Shown piece after piece: positions 16,228-28,902 of a stretch of DNA of 44,675 nt (its first letter is position 1; each line of letters opens with the position of its first letter). The notes below the pieces were generated by a model. That model was not told the DNA's origin, searched no databases, and saw nothing but the letters and a program-made list of their open reading frames with translations. This stretch comes from Dechloromonas sp. Dech2017. Its GTDB lineage: Bacteria; Pseudomonadota; Gammaproteobacteria; Burkholderiales; Rhodocyclaceae. The DNA lies in NCBI GenBank assembly GCA_009469585.1, contig SSXW01000028.1, positions 1 through 44,675 of the forward strand, in the 5' to 3' direction. A program made the translations under genes and the position numbers.

Positions 16228-18177
16228 TCAGCTCGTTTGCAGCTTGTGGGAGAACTTGAGGATGATGAATTCGGCCGGCCGCACCACGGCCATGCCGATC
16301 TCGACGTTCATCCGGCCCTCGAGGATGTCCTGGGCGCTCATCGTCACGCCCAGCCCGCAGCGCACGAAGAAGGCATCCTTGGTGGTCGCCCCGGCCAGCG
16401 CGCCCTCGCGCCACTTTTGCGTCAGGTAGTTCTCGATCATGCCGCGCACCTTGACCCAGGTGTTGGCGTCGTTCGGCTCGAAGACCGCGAAGTAGGTCGA
16501 TTTCTTGATCGATTCCTCGACCATGTTGAAGAAGCGGCGCACCGACACGTAGCGCCATTCGTTGTCGTTGCCGGCCAGCGTGCGGGCGCCCCAGACCAGC
16601 GTGCCCTTGCCGACGAAGGCGCGGATGGCGTTGATCGACTTGCCGGCGGTGACATCGACATTCAGCGCATCGGTCTCGCTGGTCGTAAAACTGGCGGCCG
16701 GGGCGATGACGCCATTCAGGCTGACGTTAGCCGGCGCCTTCCAGACGCCGCGCTGGTTGTCGACCAGGGCGTAGATGCCGGCGATGGCGCCGCTCGGCGG
16801 GCACAGGGTCAGCGTCGACCCGATGCCGTTGATGACGTTGCGGTAGGGGGTGAAGCTCTCGTACAGCGTCTGCTCGTGCAGCGCCCGGTAGTTGGCGATG
16901 GCCGAGGCGATGGCGGCGAGGCCGGCGCTGGCTGCCGAAAAGCCCTTCTGGATGCCGGCCAGGGCGCTGTCCATGACGGCCCGCACGGTGGCGCCGGCGG
17001 TGTTGCCGGCCGAAGCGGCCGGCGAGTTGCCGCCGAAGATGCCACCCCAGGCGGCGGTGGCGGGCGGCGTGTTCTGGTCCCATTCGACGGTGTAGGCGCC
17101 GCCGGCGGCGCCGATGTCGGCGGCCATTTCCTTTTCCAGCGCAATCAGCGCCGAGAAGGCCGGGGCCAGCGTTCCGGCGATCATTGTGTTGATGTCGGCG
17201 ACCAGCTTGGCGTTGCTCAGCGGCGAGGCGTCGACCAGGCCATCGACCACGCGGGCGATGGCGAAGACATCTTCAAAAAGCAGCGCGACATCGGCCTCGA
17301 CCGGCGCCGGCTTGGCCTTGTAGGCGGCCAGCTTCTTGGCGAAGGCGCTCGACAGGGTTTCGCCGGGGCCGGCCTGGGCGGCCAGCGCGGCGTTGAGCGC
17401 CGTGCCGTCGGCGGCCAGCTGGTCGAGTGCGGCGAGGGCGGCGAGCAGGCCCGGCTCGCTGGTCAGGTCGGTCAGCGGCTGCTGGACGCCGTTGCGGAAA
17501 ACCTTGTCGCGGACCTGGGCGTAGCCGACCGACTTGTTGTAGTTGAGCTTCAGCCACGGCGTGTAGGCGGCGCCGTACTTGAGGTTGTTGATGCCCAGCT
17601 TGTCGCGGAAGCTGGTGCCGTTCGGGTCGCTCTGCCGGAGGTCGAGCACGGCGACGCGGTCCTTCAGTTCGCCGCACTGCTTGAGCGCTTCCTGCTGCAC
17701 GGCGGCCAGGTCGTCGGCGGAGAGCGTCGCGGCGTCGGGAAAGAGCAGGATGGTCGGCTCGTCCACCTTGGCCACGGCCTGCACGCCGGTCTTGATCTCG
17801 TCGCGCAGCACCGGCGCGCCGCTGGTCTTGTAGGCGCCGGTGGAGACGATGTAGCAGTCGCCGCCGCCGTTGTCGTAGAAGAGCCGCAGGCTGTCGTACA
17901 TGAAATAGCTGTTGCTGATCTCGGCCGACAGGAAATTGCCGGCTTCGTCGATATTGGCCGCCGTTACCGTGTAGCTCGGCCCCTTGCCGTAGAGGCCCTC
18001 GAATTCGAGCAGCGACTTGATGCGGCGCGGCGCATTGACCAGGTCGCCGGCGGTGATCAGCGTGGTGTTGGCGGTGTAGCCGACGAAGGCGGGAATGGCC
18101 GTCTCGACCTCGGCGACCGAAGGCGGGAAGACCGATATTTCCTCGATGTAGACATCCGGTGTGCGGTAGGTTGGCAT
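16228..18177 (-). CDS. Contractile sheath protein (single copy; Afp2/3/4-like)
   Basis: A 649-aa sheath subunit. The ATG at 18177 gives MPTYRTPDVYIEEISVFPPS, the classic opening of contractile-tail sheaths ('MPTYxxPGVYVEE'), so a longer upstream reading was rejected. It continues with AIPAFVGYTANTT; toward the C-terminus it has GARTLAGNDNEWRYVSVRRF, MVEESIKKSTYFAVFEPND, WVKVRGMIENYLTQKWREGA and FFVRCGLGVTMSAQDI, the conserved sheath core that interlocks subunits. The middle third (about residues 200-400) is an Ala/Asp-rich helical insertion likely exposed on the particle surface. Afp and PVC carry three sheath paralogues; here there is one. It begins 14 bp after the preceding gene. Confidence 0.93.
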   Translation of the reverse strand: MPTYRTPDVYIEEISVFPPSVAEVETAIPAFVGYTANTTLITAGDLVNAPRRIKSLLEFEGLYGKGPSYTVTAANIDEAGNFLSAEISNSYFMYDSLRLFYDNGGGDCYIVSTGAYKTSGAPVLRDEIKTGVQAVAKVDEPTILLFPDAATLSADDLAAVQQEALKQCGELKDRVAVLDLRQSDPNGTSFRDKLGINNLKYGAAYTPWLKLNYNKSVGYAQVRDKVFRNGVQQPLTDLTSEPGLLAALAALDQLAADGTALNAALAAQAGPGETLSSAFAKKLAAYKAKPAPVEADVALLFEDVFAIARVVDGLVDASPLSNAKLVADINTMIAGTLAPAFSALIALEKEMAADIGAAGGAYTVEWDQNTPPATAAWGGIFGGNSPAASAGNTAGATVRAVMDSALAGIQKGFSAASAGLAAIASAIANYRALHEQTLYESFTPYRNVINGIGSTLTLCPPSGAIAGIYALVDNQRGVWKAPANVSLNGVIAPAASFTTSETDALNVDVTAGKSINAIRAFVGKGTLVWGARTLAGNDNEWRYVSVRRFFNMVEESIKKSTYFAVFEPNDANTWVKVRGMIENYLTQKWREGALAGATTKDAFFVRCGLGVTMSAQDILEGRMNVEIGMAVVRPAEFIILKFSHKLQTS

Positions 18178-18191
18178 GGGCGGACCCCCTT

Positions 18192-19190
18192 CTAAGGTTT
18201 GGCGAGGTGGACGATGAAGCGCGCCTGCGCCCGGTCGGAGCCGGCCTGGGGCAGATGCTGGACGAGAATCTCGTTGTTGCGCCGCAGCTGCAGCTTGCGG
18301 TAGCCGCCGGCCCGGCGGGCGACCGGGGCCTGCGAGCGGAAGAGGACGATGCGGCTGTCGGCGCCGCCGAGCGCCGCCGGCGGCAGGTCGTCGGCCGTGA
18401 AGTCGGCCGGCGCCACCTTGTCGAAGGCAAGCGGCGGCCGCCCCTGCTCGACGGCGCCGGCGTCGGTCAGCTGCAGCTGGCCGAATTCGGCGGCGCCGTA
18501 GTTGCGGGCGACGACGTAGTAGTGCAGCGACTCGGCACGGGCCTGCAGGGCGACCCGGAAAACCGGTGGATTGGCGTAGAAATTCCGGTCGACCGTCAGC
18601 GCGACGACGCCCCACAGGCCGTCGCCGGCCAGCGCCGGGGCGTGCAGCCAGTGCGACTCGACGGCCGGGCCGCCGGCCAGTTCGCGCAGCAGGAAGCGGC
18701 CACCCGGCCAGTCGCGGGTCTCGAACACCGCCTCGTTGTCGCCGCCGGCCAGCGTCAAGCCGACCAGCGAGACCCCGCCCTGCTGCCAGTCGAGGCTGAG
18801 CGGGCGGACGGCCGACTGCGGCACGATGCGCTGGTGTGGCTCGATGAAGTCGGCCGGCAGGGCGGCGTCAAGGGCCGTTGGGACGGCGGTATTGCCGTAC
18901 AGCGCCAACCGGTCGGCGGCCACCGGCGGAGCGGTGAAATTGGCGAAACCGGGGTTGCCGACGCGCAGGCCGACCAAGAGCGTGGCGCCATGGATGTCGC
19001 GGCGCGGATTGCCGTCGCCATCGGCTTCGAACAGCACGTGCAGGCGGCCGTCGCGGACGCGCACCAGCAGCTTGCCGACGGCCAGCGCCGCGGCCGCTTC
19101 CGGGACGACGAAGGCGATGTCCTGGCACAAGCCCTGGTAGTAGCCGTGAACGACCTCGAGCTCGCAGAGCGTGCGAAAATGGATGCTCAT
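18192..19190 (-). CDS. Unknown 332-aa protein between cap and sheath genes
   Basis: I do not recognise this family. The protein has no signal peptide or membrane helix. Its N-terminal 110 residues are compact alpha/beta (LCELEVVHGYYQGLCQDIAF and AALAVGKLLVRVRDGRLHVL). The rest is beta-rich with many short strands, for example VSLVGLTLAGGDNEAVFETR and ESLHYYVVARNYGAAEFGQL, and it ends SDRAQARFIVHLAKP. The start overlaps the cap gene stop by 4 bp (ATGA), implying coupled translation, and the sheath gene follows after 14 bp. By position it could be a cap adaptor or a sheath-end protein, but that is inference only. Confidence 0.8.
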   Translation of the reverse strand: MSIHFRTLCELEVVHGYYQGLCQDIAFVVPEAAAALAVGKLLVRVRDGRLHVLFEADGDGNPRRDIHGATLLVGLRVGNPGFANFTAPPVAADRLALYGNTAVPTALDAALPADFIEPHQRIVPQSAVRPLSLDWQQGGVSLVGLTLAGGDNEAVFETRDWPGGRFLLRELAGGPAVESHWLHAPALAGDGLWGVVALTVDRNFYANPPVFRVALQARAESLHYYVVARNYGAAEFGQLQLTDAGAVEQGRPPLAFDKVAPADFTADDLPPAALGGADSRIVLFRSQAPVARRAGGYRKLQLRRNNEILVQHLPQAGSDRAQARFIVHLAKP

Positions 19191-19759
19191 TTGTCGTGCA
19201 GGTCGAGCGCGATGTCGGTGACCGGCGGGCCGGAGAGCAGGGGTTCGCGGTCCTGGATGGTGACCAGCCGGGCCCGGTAGAGCACCGACGGCTGGTACTT
19301 GGCGCCAAGGCTGGCCCAGATCTGGTTGAGCGTTTCCGGCGTCACGCTGTACAGCTCCATGACGATGCGACCGATACGCGGATCGAGCGCCGGGTGGTCT
19401 TCGGCGCTGAAGGCGGGATGCGACTGGAAGAAGGTCAGCACGTTGGACAGCGCCTTCAGCGTCGTCGGGTAATCGGTCATGCGGGCCGCGAAGAGCAGCG
19501 TCAGGTTGAGCTTGAGTTCCGGCTGCAGCAGCATCTCGCGACCGCCGACGCTGACCCGGGCCGGCGCCTGCTCGCTCAGCACGCGCTCTTCCTCGATATT
19601 GACCAGGCTGAGCGCCACCGTGCCGTTCGGAATGGCCAGGGCGCTCTTGTCGTCTAGCAGGGCGCCGGGCACCACCTGGCCGAGCGTCGCCGAACCGGTG
19701 CGGCGCAGCAGGTAGGCATTGAATTCGTCGGCCAGGAAGGAGAGCGCTACGTCAAGCAT
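19187..19759 (-). CDS. Tail terminator/cap protein, DUF4255 (Afp16/Pvc16-like)
   Basis: A 190-aa protein and the first gene of the eCIS operon. It starts MLDVALSFLADEFNAYLLRR, includes IPNGTVALSLVNIEEER, the LNLTLLFAARMTDYPTTLKALS stretch, LTFFQSHPAFSAEDHP and VMELYSVTPETLNQIWASLG, and ends VTDIALDLHD. These are the hallmarks of DUF4255/Pvc16 N-domain proteins, which cap the distal end of the tube and sheath and stop polymerisation. Placing the cap gene first is common in eCIS operons of this broad type. The ATG at 19759 is preceded by a GAGAGG sequence, and the roughly 570-bp AT-rich region upstream probably holds the operon promoter. Confidence 0.9.
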   Translation of the reverse strand: MLDVALSFLADEFNAYLLRRTGSATLGQVVPGALLDDKSALAIPNGTVALSLVNIEEERVLSEQAPARVSVGGREMLLQPELKLNLTLLFAARMTDYPTTLKALSNVLTFFQSHPAFSAEDHPALDPRIGRIVMELYSVTPETLNQIWASLGAKYQPSVLYRARLVTIQDREPLLSGPPVTDIALDLHDK

Positions 19760-20056
19760 GCCACCTCTCGTCTGTCTGAGCCGGCTCCGGAAGGCCGGAA
19801 GCCGCGCTGCTCAATAGTCACGACACAATTGGGCGAGGCAAATCGCGAAAAACCAGTTTCGAGTAAAGCACAGGATTTTTTGTTTGTCACCGACATTTTC
19901 AATATGCATATTCCCTGATGATCGACTTCTTGCGACGCAGCAAAAATTGCCAAAAACAACAACTTCAATTTAAACGATCGTTTATATTCAAATGTGACTT
20001 TAACCACCAGTTAACCGACATTTATCGAACTTTGCTGGCATTAAAAAAATTCCGGT

Positions 20057-20084
20057 TTGTTCAAACGAGCATTTGAACTAAACT
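20057..20084 (+). promoter_or_regulatory. Possible promoter with operator in its spacer
   Basis: TTGTTC at 20057-20062 and TAAACT at 20079-20084 are 16 bp apart and could be -35 and -10 boxes for the caspase-CHAT cassette. A perfect 7-bp inverted repeat, GTTCAAA N6 TTTGAAC (20059-20078), fills the spacer, the typical position for a repressor site. The resulting leader would be about 240 nt. The boxes are only moderate matches. Confidence 0.3.
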
Positions 20085-20228
20085 CGGCAATGACATCTCA
20101 ATAGCCTGATAAGGCACCGCTTTCTGCCGCCAGCCGGAGCGCATCATGCAGATACAGTGTTTCGCCCGTGTCAAGAAAATCGGCAATTTCCGGGTCAGGC
20201 CGCATCTTTCGCCCGACCACCCAGTCCC

Positions 20229-20262
20229 GCGGTCGACCGGAAAAAATGCCGAAAATCGAAAT
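20229..20262 (+). repeat. Dispersed repeat, copy C (leader of caspase gene)
   Basis: GCGGTCGACCGGAAAAAATG, then CCGAAAATCGAAAT. Intergenic. Confidence 0.8.
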
Positions 20263-20331
20263 CCCTGCCGCGCCGCCGGCAAACCGGCTGCCCGTCGAAA
20301 CTTTCACCCCTGAACCGAACGGAGAGTCACC

Positions 20332-21165
20332 ATGGCCAGAAAAGCCCTGTGCATCGGCATCAACAACTACCCCGGCACCCACATGGACCTGCAGGGCTGC
20401 GTCAACGACGCCAACGACTGGGCGGCCGAACTGACGGCGCGCGGCTTCAAGGTCGCCAAGCTGCTCGACGACCAGGCAACCAAGGCCGCCATGCTCAAGG
20501 CGATGGGCGAGCTGATCGGCAAGGCCGCCAAGAACGACACGCTGGTCATCACCTTCTCCGGCCACGGCACCTACCAGCCGGACACCGACGGCGACGAGGC
20601 CGACGGCCTGGACGAGGCGCTCTGCCCCTACGACCTGCAGACCAAGGGCGCGGCCCTGACCGACGACGAGATCCGCAGCCTGTTCCTGACCCGCAAGGCC
20701 GGCGTGCGCATCGTGCTGATCGCCGACAGCTGCCATTCCGGCACGGTGACCCGCGCCGCCAAGGCCGAGAAGGATGCCGACACCCGGCCCCGCTTCATGC
20801 CGATGGGCAACTGGCTGCCGGAAAAACTGTTGCCGAAGAACCGGGCCGGCAAGCCGGCGACGACCATGGCCGCGCCGACCGGCAGTTCGCCGCTGATCGC
20901 CGCCTACTCCAACAAACTGGGCGACCTGCTGCTCTCCGGCTGCAAGGAAGGCCCCAACAATTTCAGCTACGACGCCCGCATCAACGGCCGCTTCAATGGC
21001 GCCTTCACCTACTACGCGCTGAAAGCCCTGAAGGGCATGAAGGCCGGCGCCAGCTACGCCGACTGGCACAAGGCCACCGCCAGATACCTGCCCTCGGCCA
21101 GCTACCCGCAGGTGCCGCAGATGGTCGGCAGCGAGGGGGCGCGCAAGGGCAAGATTTTCGAATGA
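20332..21165 (+). CDS. Caspase-family (metacaspase/orthocaspase) cysteine protease
   Basis: A 277-aa single-domain C14 peptidase. It has the p20-type order: ALCIGINNYPG at the first strand, LQGCVNDANDW, LVITFSGHGTYQPD with catalytic His78, and VRIVLIADSCHSGTVT with catalytic Cys134. Both catalytic residues are intact, so activity is likely; the family usually cleaves after Arg or Lys and often needs calcium. The acidic DTDGDEADGLDE loop after the histidine, continuing into ALCPYD, is typical. No signal peptide, membrane segment or targeting domain is seen, so it should be cytoplasmic. GGAGAG lies upstream of the ATG. It is encoded 46 bp ahead of the CHAT protein and divergently from the eCIS. 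Its likely partners are that CHAT protein or eCIS components; the substrate is unknown. Confidence 0.92.
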   Translation: MARKALCIGINNYPGTHMDLQGCVNDANDWAAELTARGFKVAKLLDDQATKAAMLKAMGELIGKAAKNDTLVITFSGHGTYQPDTDGDEADGLDEALCPYDLQTKGAALTDDEIRSLFLTRKAGVRIVLIADSCHSGTVTRAAKAEKDADTRPRFMPMGNWLPEKLLPKNRAGKPATTMAAPTGSSPLIAAYSNKLGDLLLSGCKEGPNNFSYDARINGRFNGAFTYYALKALKGMKAGASYADWHKATARYLPSASYPQVPQMVGSEGARKGKIFE

Positions 21166-21211
21166 CGACCGATGAACGGGCCAGCGTAGCGCCCCAGACC
21201 GAGGAGACGCC

Positions 21212-26652
<5,441 letters not shown>

Positions 26653-26656
<4 letters not shown>

Positions 26657-27318
26657 GCCCGCGCCCGAAAACCTCGCCGGCCGCCGCCCCGGCTGTGTCC
26701 AAGCCGCCCCGCCGCCGCGCCGCCAGCCGGGCGGTCGCCGCCCCGCCGGCCGAGCCGCCCGATCTGTCGCAGGCGCCGCTCGAGCAGATCGGCCTCGACC
26801 TGCCGCCACGCACGCTGATCGCGCCGAATTTCTGCCTCTACGAGCTGACCCGTTCCGACCTCGCCCTGCGCCTCAACATCGACAATGCCTTCGAGACGGT
26901 GCTCCAGTTGCGCTCGGCCGTGCATCTCGCCCGCCAGGTGCTGCAGCCGGTGCGCAAGCACTTCGGGCGGTTTTCGCCGAACAGCGTGTACCGCGGCCAG
27001 GCCCTGGAACGCGCCTTGAAGAACAAGCCGTCGACCTGGGTCAGCACCAGCCAGCACGCCAAGGGCGAGGCCTGCGACATCGAGATCGCCGGCCTGCCGA
27101 CGCTCGAGCTGGCGAGCTGGGCCGAGAAGAACCTCGACGATTTCGACCAGATCATTTGCGAGTGCTACGACCCGGCCAAGGGGCCCAACTCGGGCTGGGT
27201 GCACATTTCGCTGAAACCGCCCGGGGCCGGCGCCAACCGCCAGCAGCTGCTGAGCTACGTGCGCGACCCGGCGAGCGGCCGCCTGGTCTATGTTAGCGGC
27301 CTGACGGCCATGGTCTGA
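26653..27318 (+). CDS. M15-type peptidoglycan peptidase with basic, Pro/Ala-rich N-terminus
   Basis: A 221-aa protein whose ATG overlaps the stop of the CHAT gene (ATGA), so translation is coupled. Residues 1-40 are a disordered Pro/Ala/Arg segment with no signal peptide. The C-terminal domain carries the M15 zinc-site pattern: SQHAKGEACDIEI (His135, Asp142), ICE (Glu170, likely catalytic) and GWVHISL (His184). Earlier, NFCLYELTRSD and a LRSAVHLARQVLQPVRKHFG helix match the 'Peptidase_M15_3' type found in phage and bacterial D-Ala-D-Ala carboxypeptidases and endolysins. The substrate is therefore peptidoglycan cross-links. Lacking a signal, it must reach the wall by lysis, by the eCIS, or by another route; the disordered N-terminus would suit an eCIS cargo signal, but that is conjecture. 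Confidence 0.85.
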
Positions 27319-27321
27319 AGC

Positions 27322-28902
27322 GTGCTGTCGGGCAAGCTGGCGACGCTGCTGATCATCGCCGTCGTGCTGTCGGTGATCGCGGCGCTGGTCGTCGCCAACC
27401 GCTACCGGGCGGCGATGCAGCGTTTGATGAAAATTGGCCCGGATTTGCCGTCGACCGCAGCGGTCGACGCCAGCGAACGGGAAGCACCGGCCCTGCCCTG
27501 GAAGGCGGCCGGCCCGCCCCGCCCGGTCAGCCTGGCCGACAACCGCCAGGCCGCCCGCCGGCTGATCGGCGGCTTCGTCGGCCTGGCCCTGGTCATCGCG
27601 CTGAGCCGCACGCTGTTAGCGCAGATCGTCGCCGACGGCCCGATCAGCTGGAAGACGGTGCTGACCCTGGGCGCCGCCTACGCCTGGCCGGTCGTCCCGG
27701 TCATCGCCGTGCTCGGCCGCTGGTCGCGCCGGCGGCTGGTCGGTGCCCTGGTGATCTGGTTCATCGCCGCCGTCGCCCTGCTCAGCTGGCGGGTCAACGA
27801 AAACGTCAGCTTCGCCCAGATCCTGTTGTGGATGAGCTTCGACATCGGCGTGCCGCTGGTCGTCGTCTGCGCCCTCTGCCTGGGCGGCGCCACCCGCGCC
27901 ATCGCCCCCTGGCTGGCGCCGCCCTTCATCGTGCTGAGCTGGGCCTCGCAGGCCGGCATCGACCTGCTCGCCGTGCTCATCGAGCGGCAGAGCCCGCTCA
28001 TCTACTGGCTGGTCAGCTGGGCCAGCCCGCCCGTCGGCTTCGCCCTCTTCGCGCTGCTGCCCTGGCTGCTCGCCTGGTGGCCGGTGCGCGCCCTCGGCCG
28101 CTGGCTGGCCGCGGCCTACGCGGCGCGGCGGATCTCCGAGCTGTTCTACCTGTTCACCGCGGTCTGGGTGATCGCCCTGACCGGGCCGGCGCTGGGCGCC
28201 ATCGCCGACCTCGGCTGGGGCGCCCTCGGCTTTTTCGCGCCGCTGCTGTGGATACCGGCCGGCGCCGCCCTGATGCGCCGCCAGGCGGCCAGGCAGTTGG
28301 TCGGGCGGCCGCCCACCCTGCTCGTGCTGCGCGTCTTCCGCCAGGACGCCAACGTCCAGGATCTCTTCGACCGGGTCATCGAGCGCTGGCGGCTGAGCGG
28401 CAACACCGTGCTCATCGCCGGCACCGACCTCGCCGAGCGGACGATCGACGCCGACGACATCTTCACCTTCCTCGACGGCCGTCTCGGCGAACGCTTCATC
28501 CGCCGCCCGGCCGACGTCCGGCACCGGCTGGCCGCCTTCGAGTGGCGGCCGGATGCCGAAGGTCGCTACCGGGTCAACGAATGCTATTGCCACGACACCA
28601 CCTGGCAGGACGCGCTGGCCGAGCTGGTCCAGGGCAGCGACGTGGTGCTGATGGACCTGCGCAATTTCGTCGCCGGCAACGCCGGCTGCCTGCACGAGTT
28701 GCGCGTCCTGGCCGGTGCCGGCGAACTGGCCCGCGTCGTCGTGCTGGTCAACGAGCCGACGCAGTTGCCGGCGGCCAAGGAGGCCATCGACCAAGCCATC
28801 GCCGGCGCCCCGGCCGGCCGCTTCGTGTGGATCGTCCAGAACGGCCGGCAGGCGCCGGCCACCGAGCAGGTGCTGGAGTCGCTACTCGGCGCCCCGGGCT
28901 AG
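27322..28902 (+). CDS. Polytopic membrane protein with C-terminal cytoplasmic alpha/beta domain
   Basis: A 526-aa protein that starts with GTG 3 bp after the previous stop; a later ATG would delete the first membrane helix. I see about nine hydrophobic segments: residues 5-25 (LATLLIIAVVLSVIAALVVA), 83-103, 112-131, 138-157 and several between 165 and 330. The C-terminal 200 residues are soluble, with LLVLRVFRQDANVQDLFDRV, NTVLIAGTDLAERTIDADD, FLDGRLGERFI and a DVVLMDLRNFVAGNAGCLHE stretch. The alternating strands and helices with 'AGTDLA' and 'VVLMDLR' loops look like a Rossmannoid nucleotide- or TIR-like fold, but I cannot name the family. Such membrane plus nucleotide-domain proteins occur in immunity and stress cassettes. 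Residues about 36-46 are encoded by an antisense dispersed-repeat copy. The gene overlaps the converging kinase gene by 4 bp. Confidence 0.8.
   Translation: MLSGKLATLLIIAVVLSVIAALVVANRYRAAMQRLMKIGPDLPSTAAVDASEREAPALPWKAAGPPRPVSLADNRQAARRLIGGFVGLALVIALSRTLLAQIVADGPISWKTVLTLGAAYAWPVVPVIAVLGRWSRRRLVGALVIWFIAAVALLSWRVNENVSFAQILLWMSFDIGVPLVVVCALCLGGATRAIAPWLAPPFIVLSWASQAGIDLLAVLIERQSPLIYWLVSWASPPVGFALFALLPWLLAWWPVRALGRWLAAAYAARRISELFYLFTAVWVIALTGPALGAIADLGWGALGFFAPLLWIPAGAALMRRQAARQLVGRPPTLLVLRVFRQDANVQDLFDRVIERWRLSGNTVLIAGTDLAERTIDADDIFTFLDGRLGERFIRRPADVRHRLAAFEWRPDAEGRYRVNECYCHDTTWQDALAELVQGSDVVLMDLRNFVAGNAGCLHELRVLAGAGELARVVVLVNEPTQLPAAKEAIDQAIAGAPAGRFVWIVQNGRQAPATEQVLESLLGAPG
27426..27458 (-). 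repeat. Dispersed repeat, copy E (inside membrane-protein gene)
   Basis: Minus strand: GCGGTCGACGGCAAATCCGG, then GCCAATTTTCATC. In the loop after the first membrane helix. Confidence 0.65.

Larger units (their letters stand above)
19760..20331. promoter_or_regulatory. AT-rich divergent control region between eCIS and caspase-CHAT cassette
   Basis: This 572-bp stretch carries no convincing gene and separates two divergent transcription units. Bases about 19800-20100 are clearly AT-richer than the surroundings. It contains perfect palindromes at 19901-19912 (AATATGCATATT) and 19971-19984 (TAAACGATCGTTTA), an inverted repeat at 20059-20078 and one dispersed-repeat copy at 20229-20262. Operator sites for regulators of either operon would be expected here. 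I could not identify a convincing minus-strand promoter by eye. Confidence 0.6.

Noticed and set aside
1..19759. Prophage tail or type VI secretion system instead of eCIS
   Set aside because: No capsid, portal, terminase, integrase or T6SS membrane-complex genes; AAA+ ATPase, DUF4255 cap, DUF5908 and CIS_TMP are eCIS features.
19747..20007. 86-codon minus-strand frame in the control region
   Set aside because: No family resemblance, no good ribosome-binding site, and it overlaps the palindromes and the eCIS leader.
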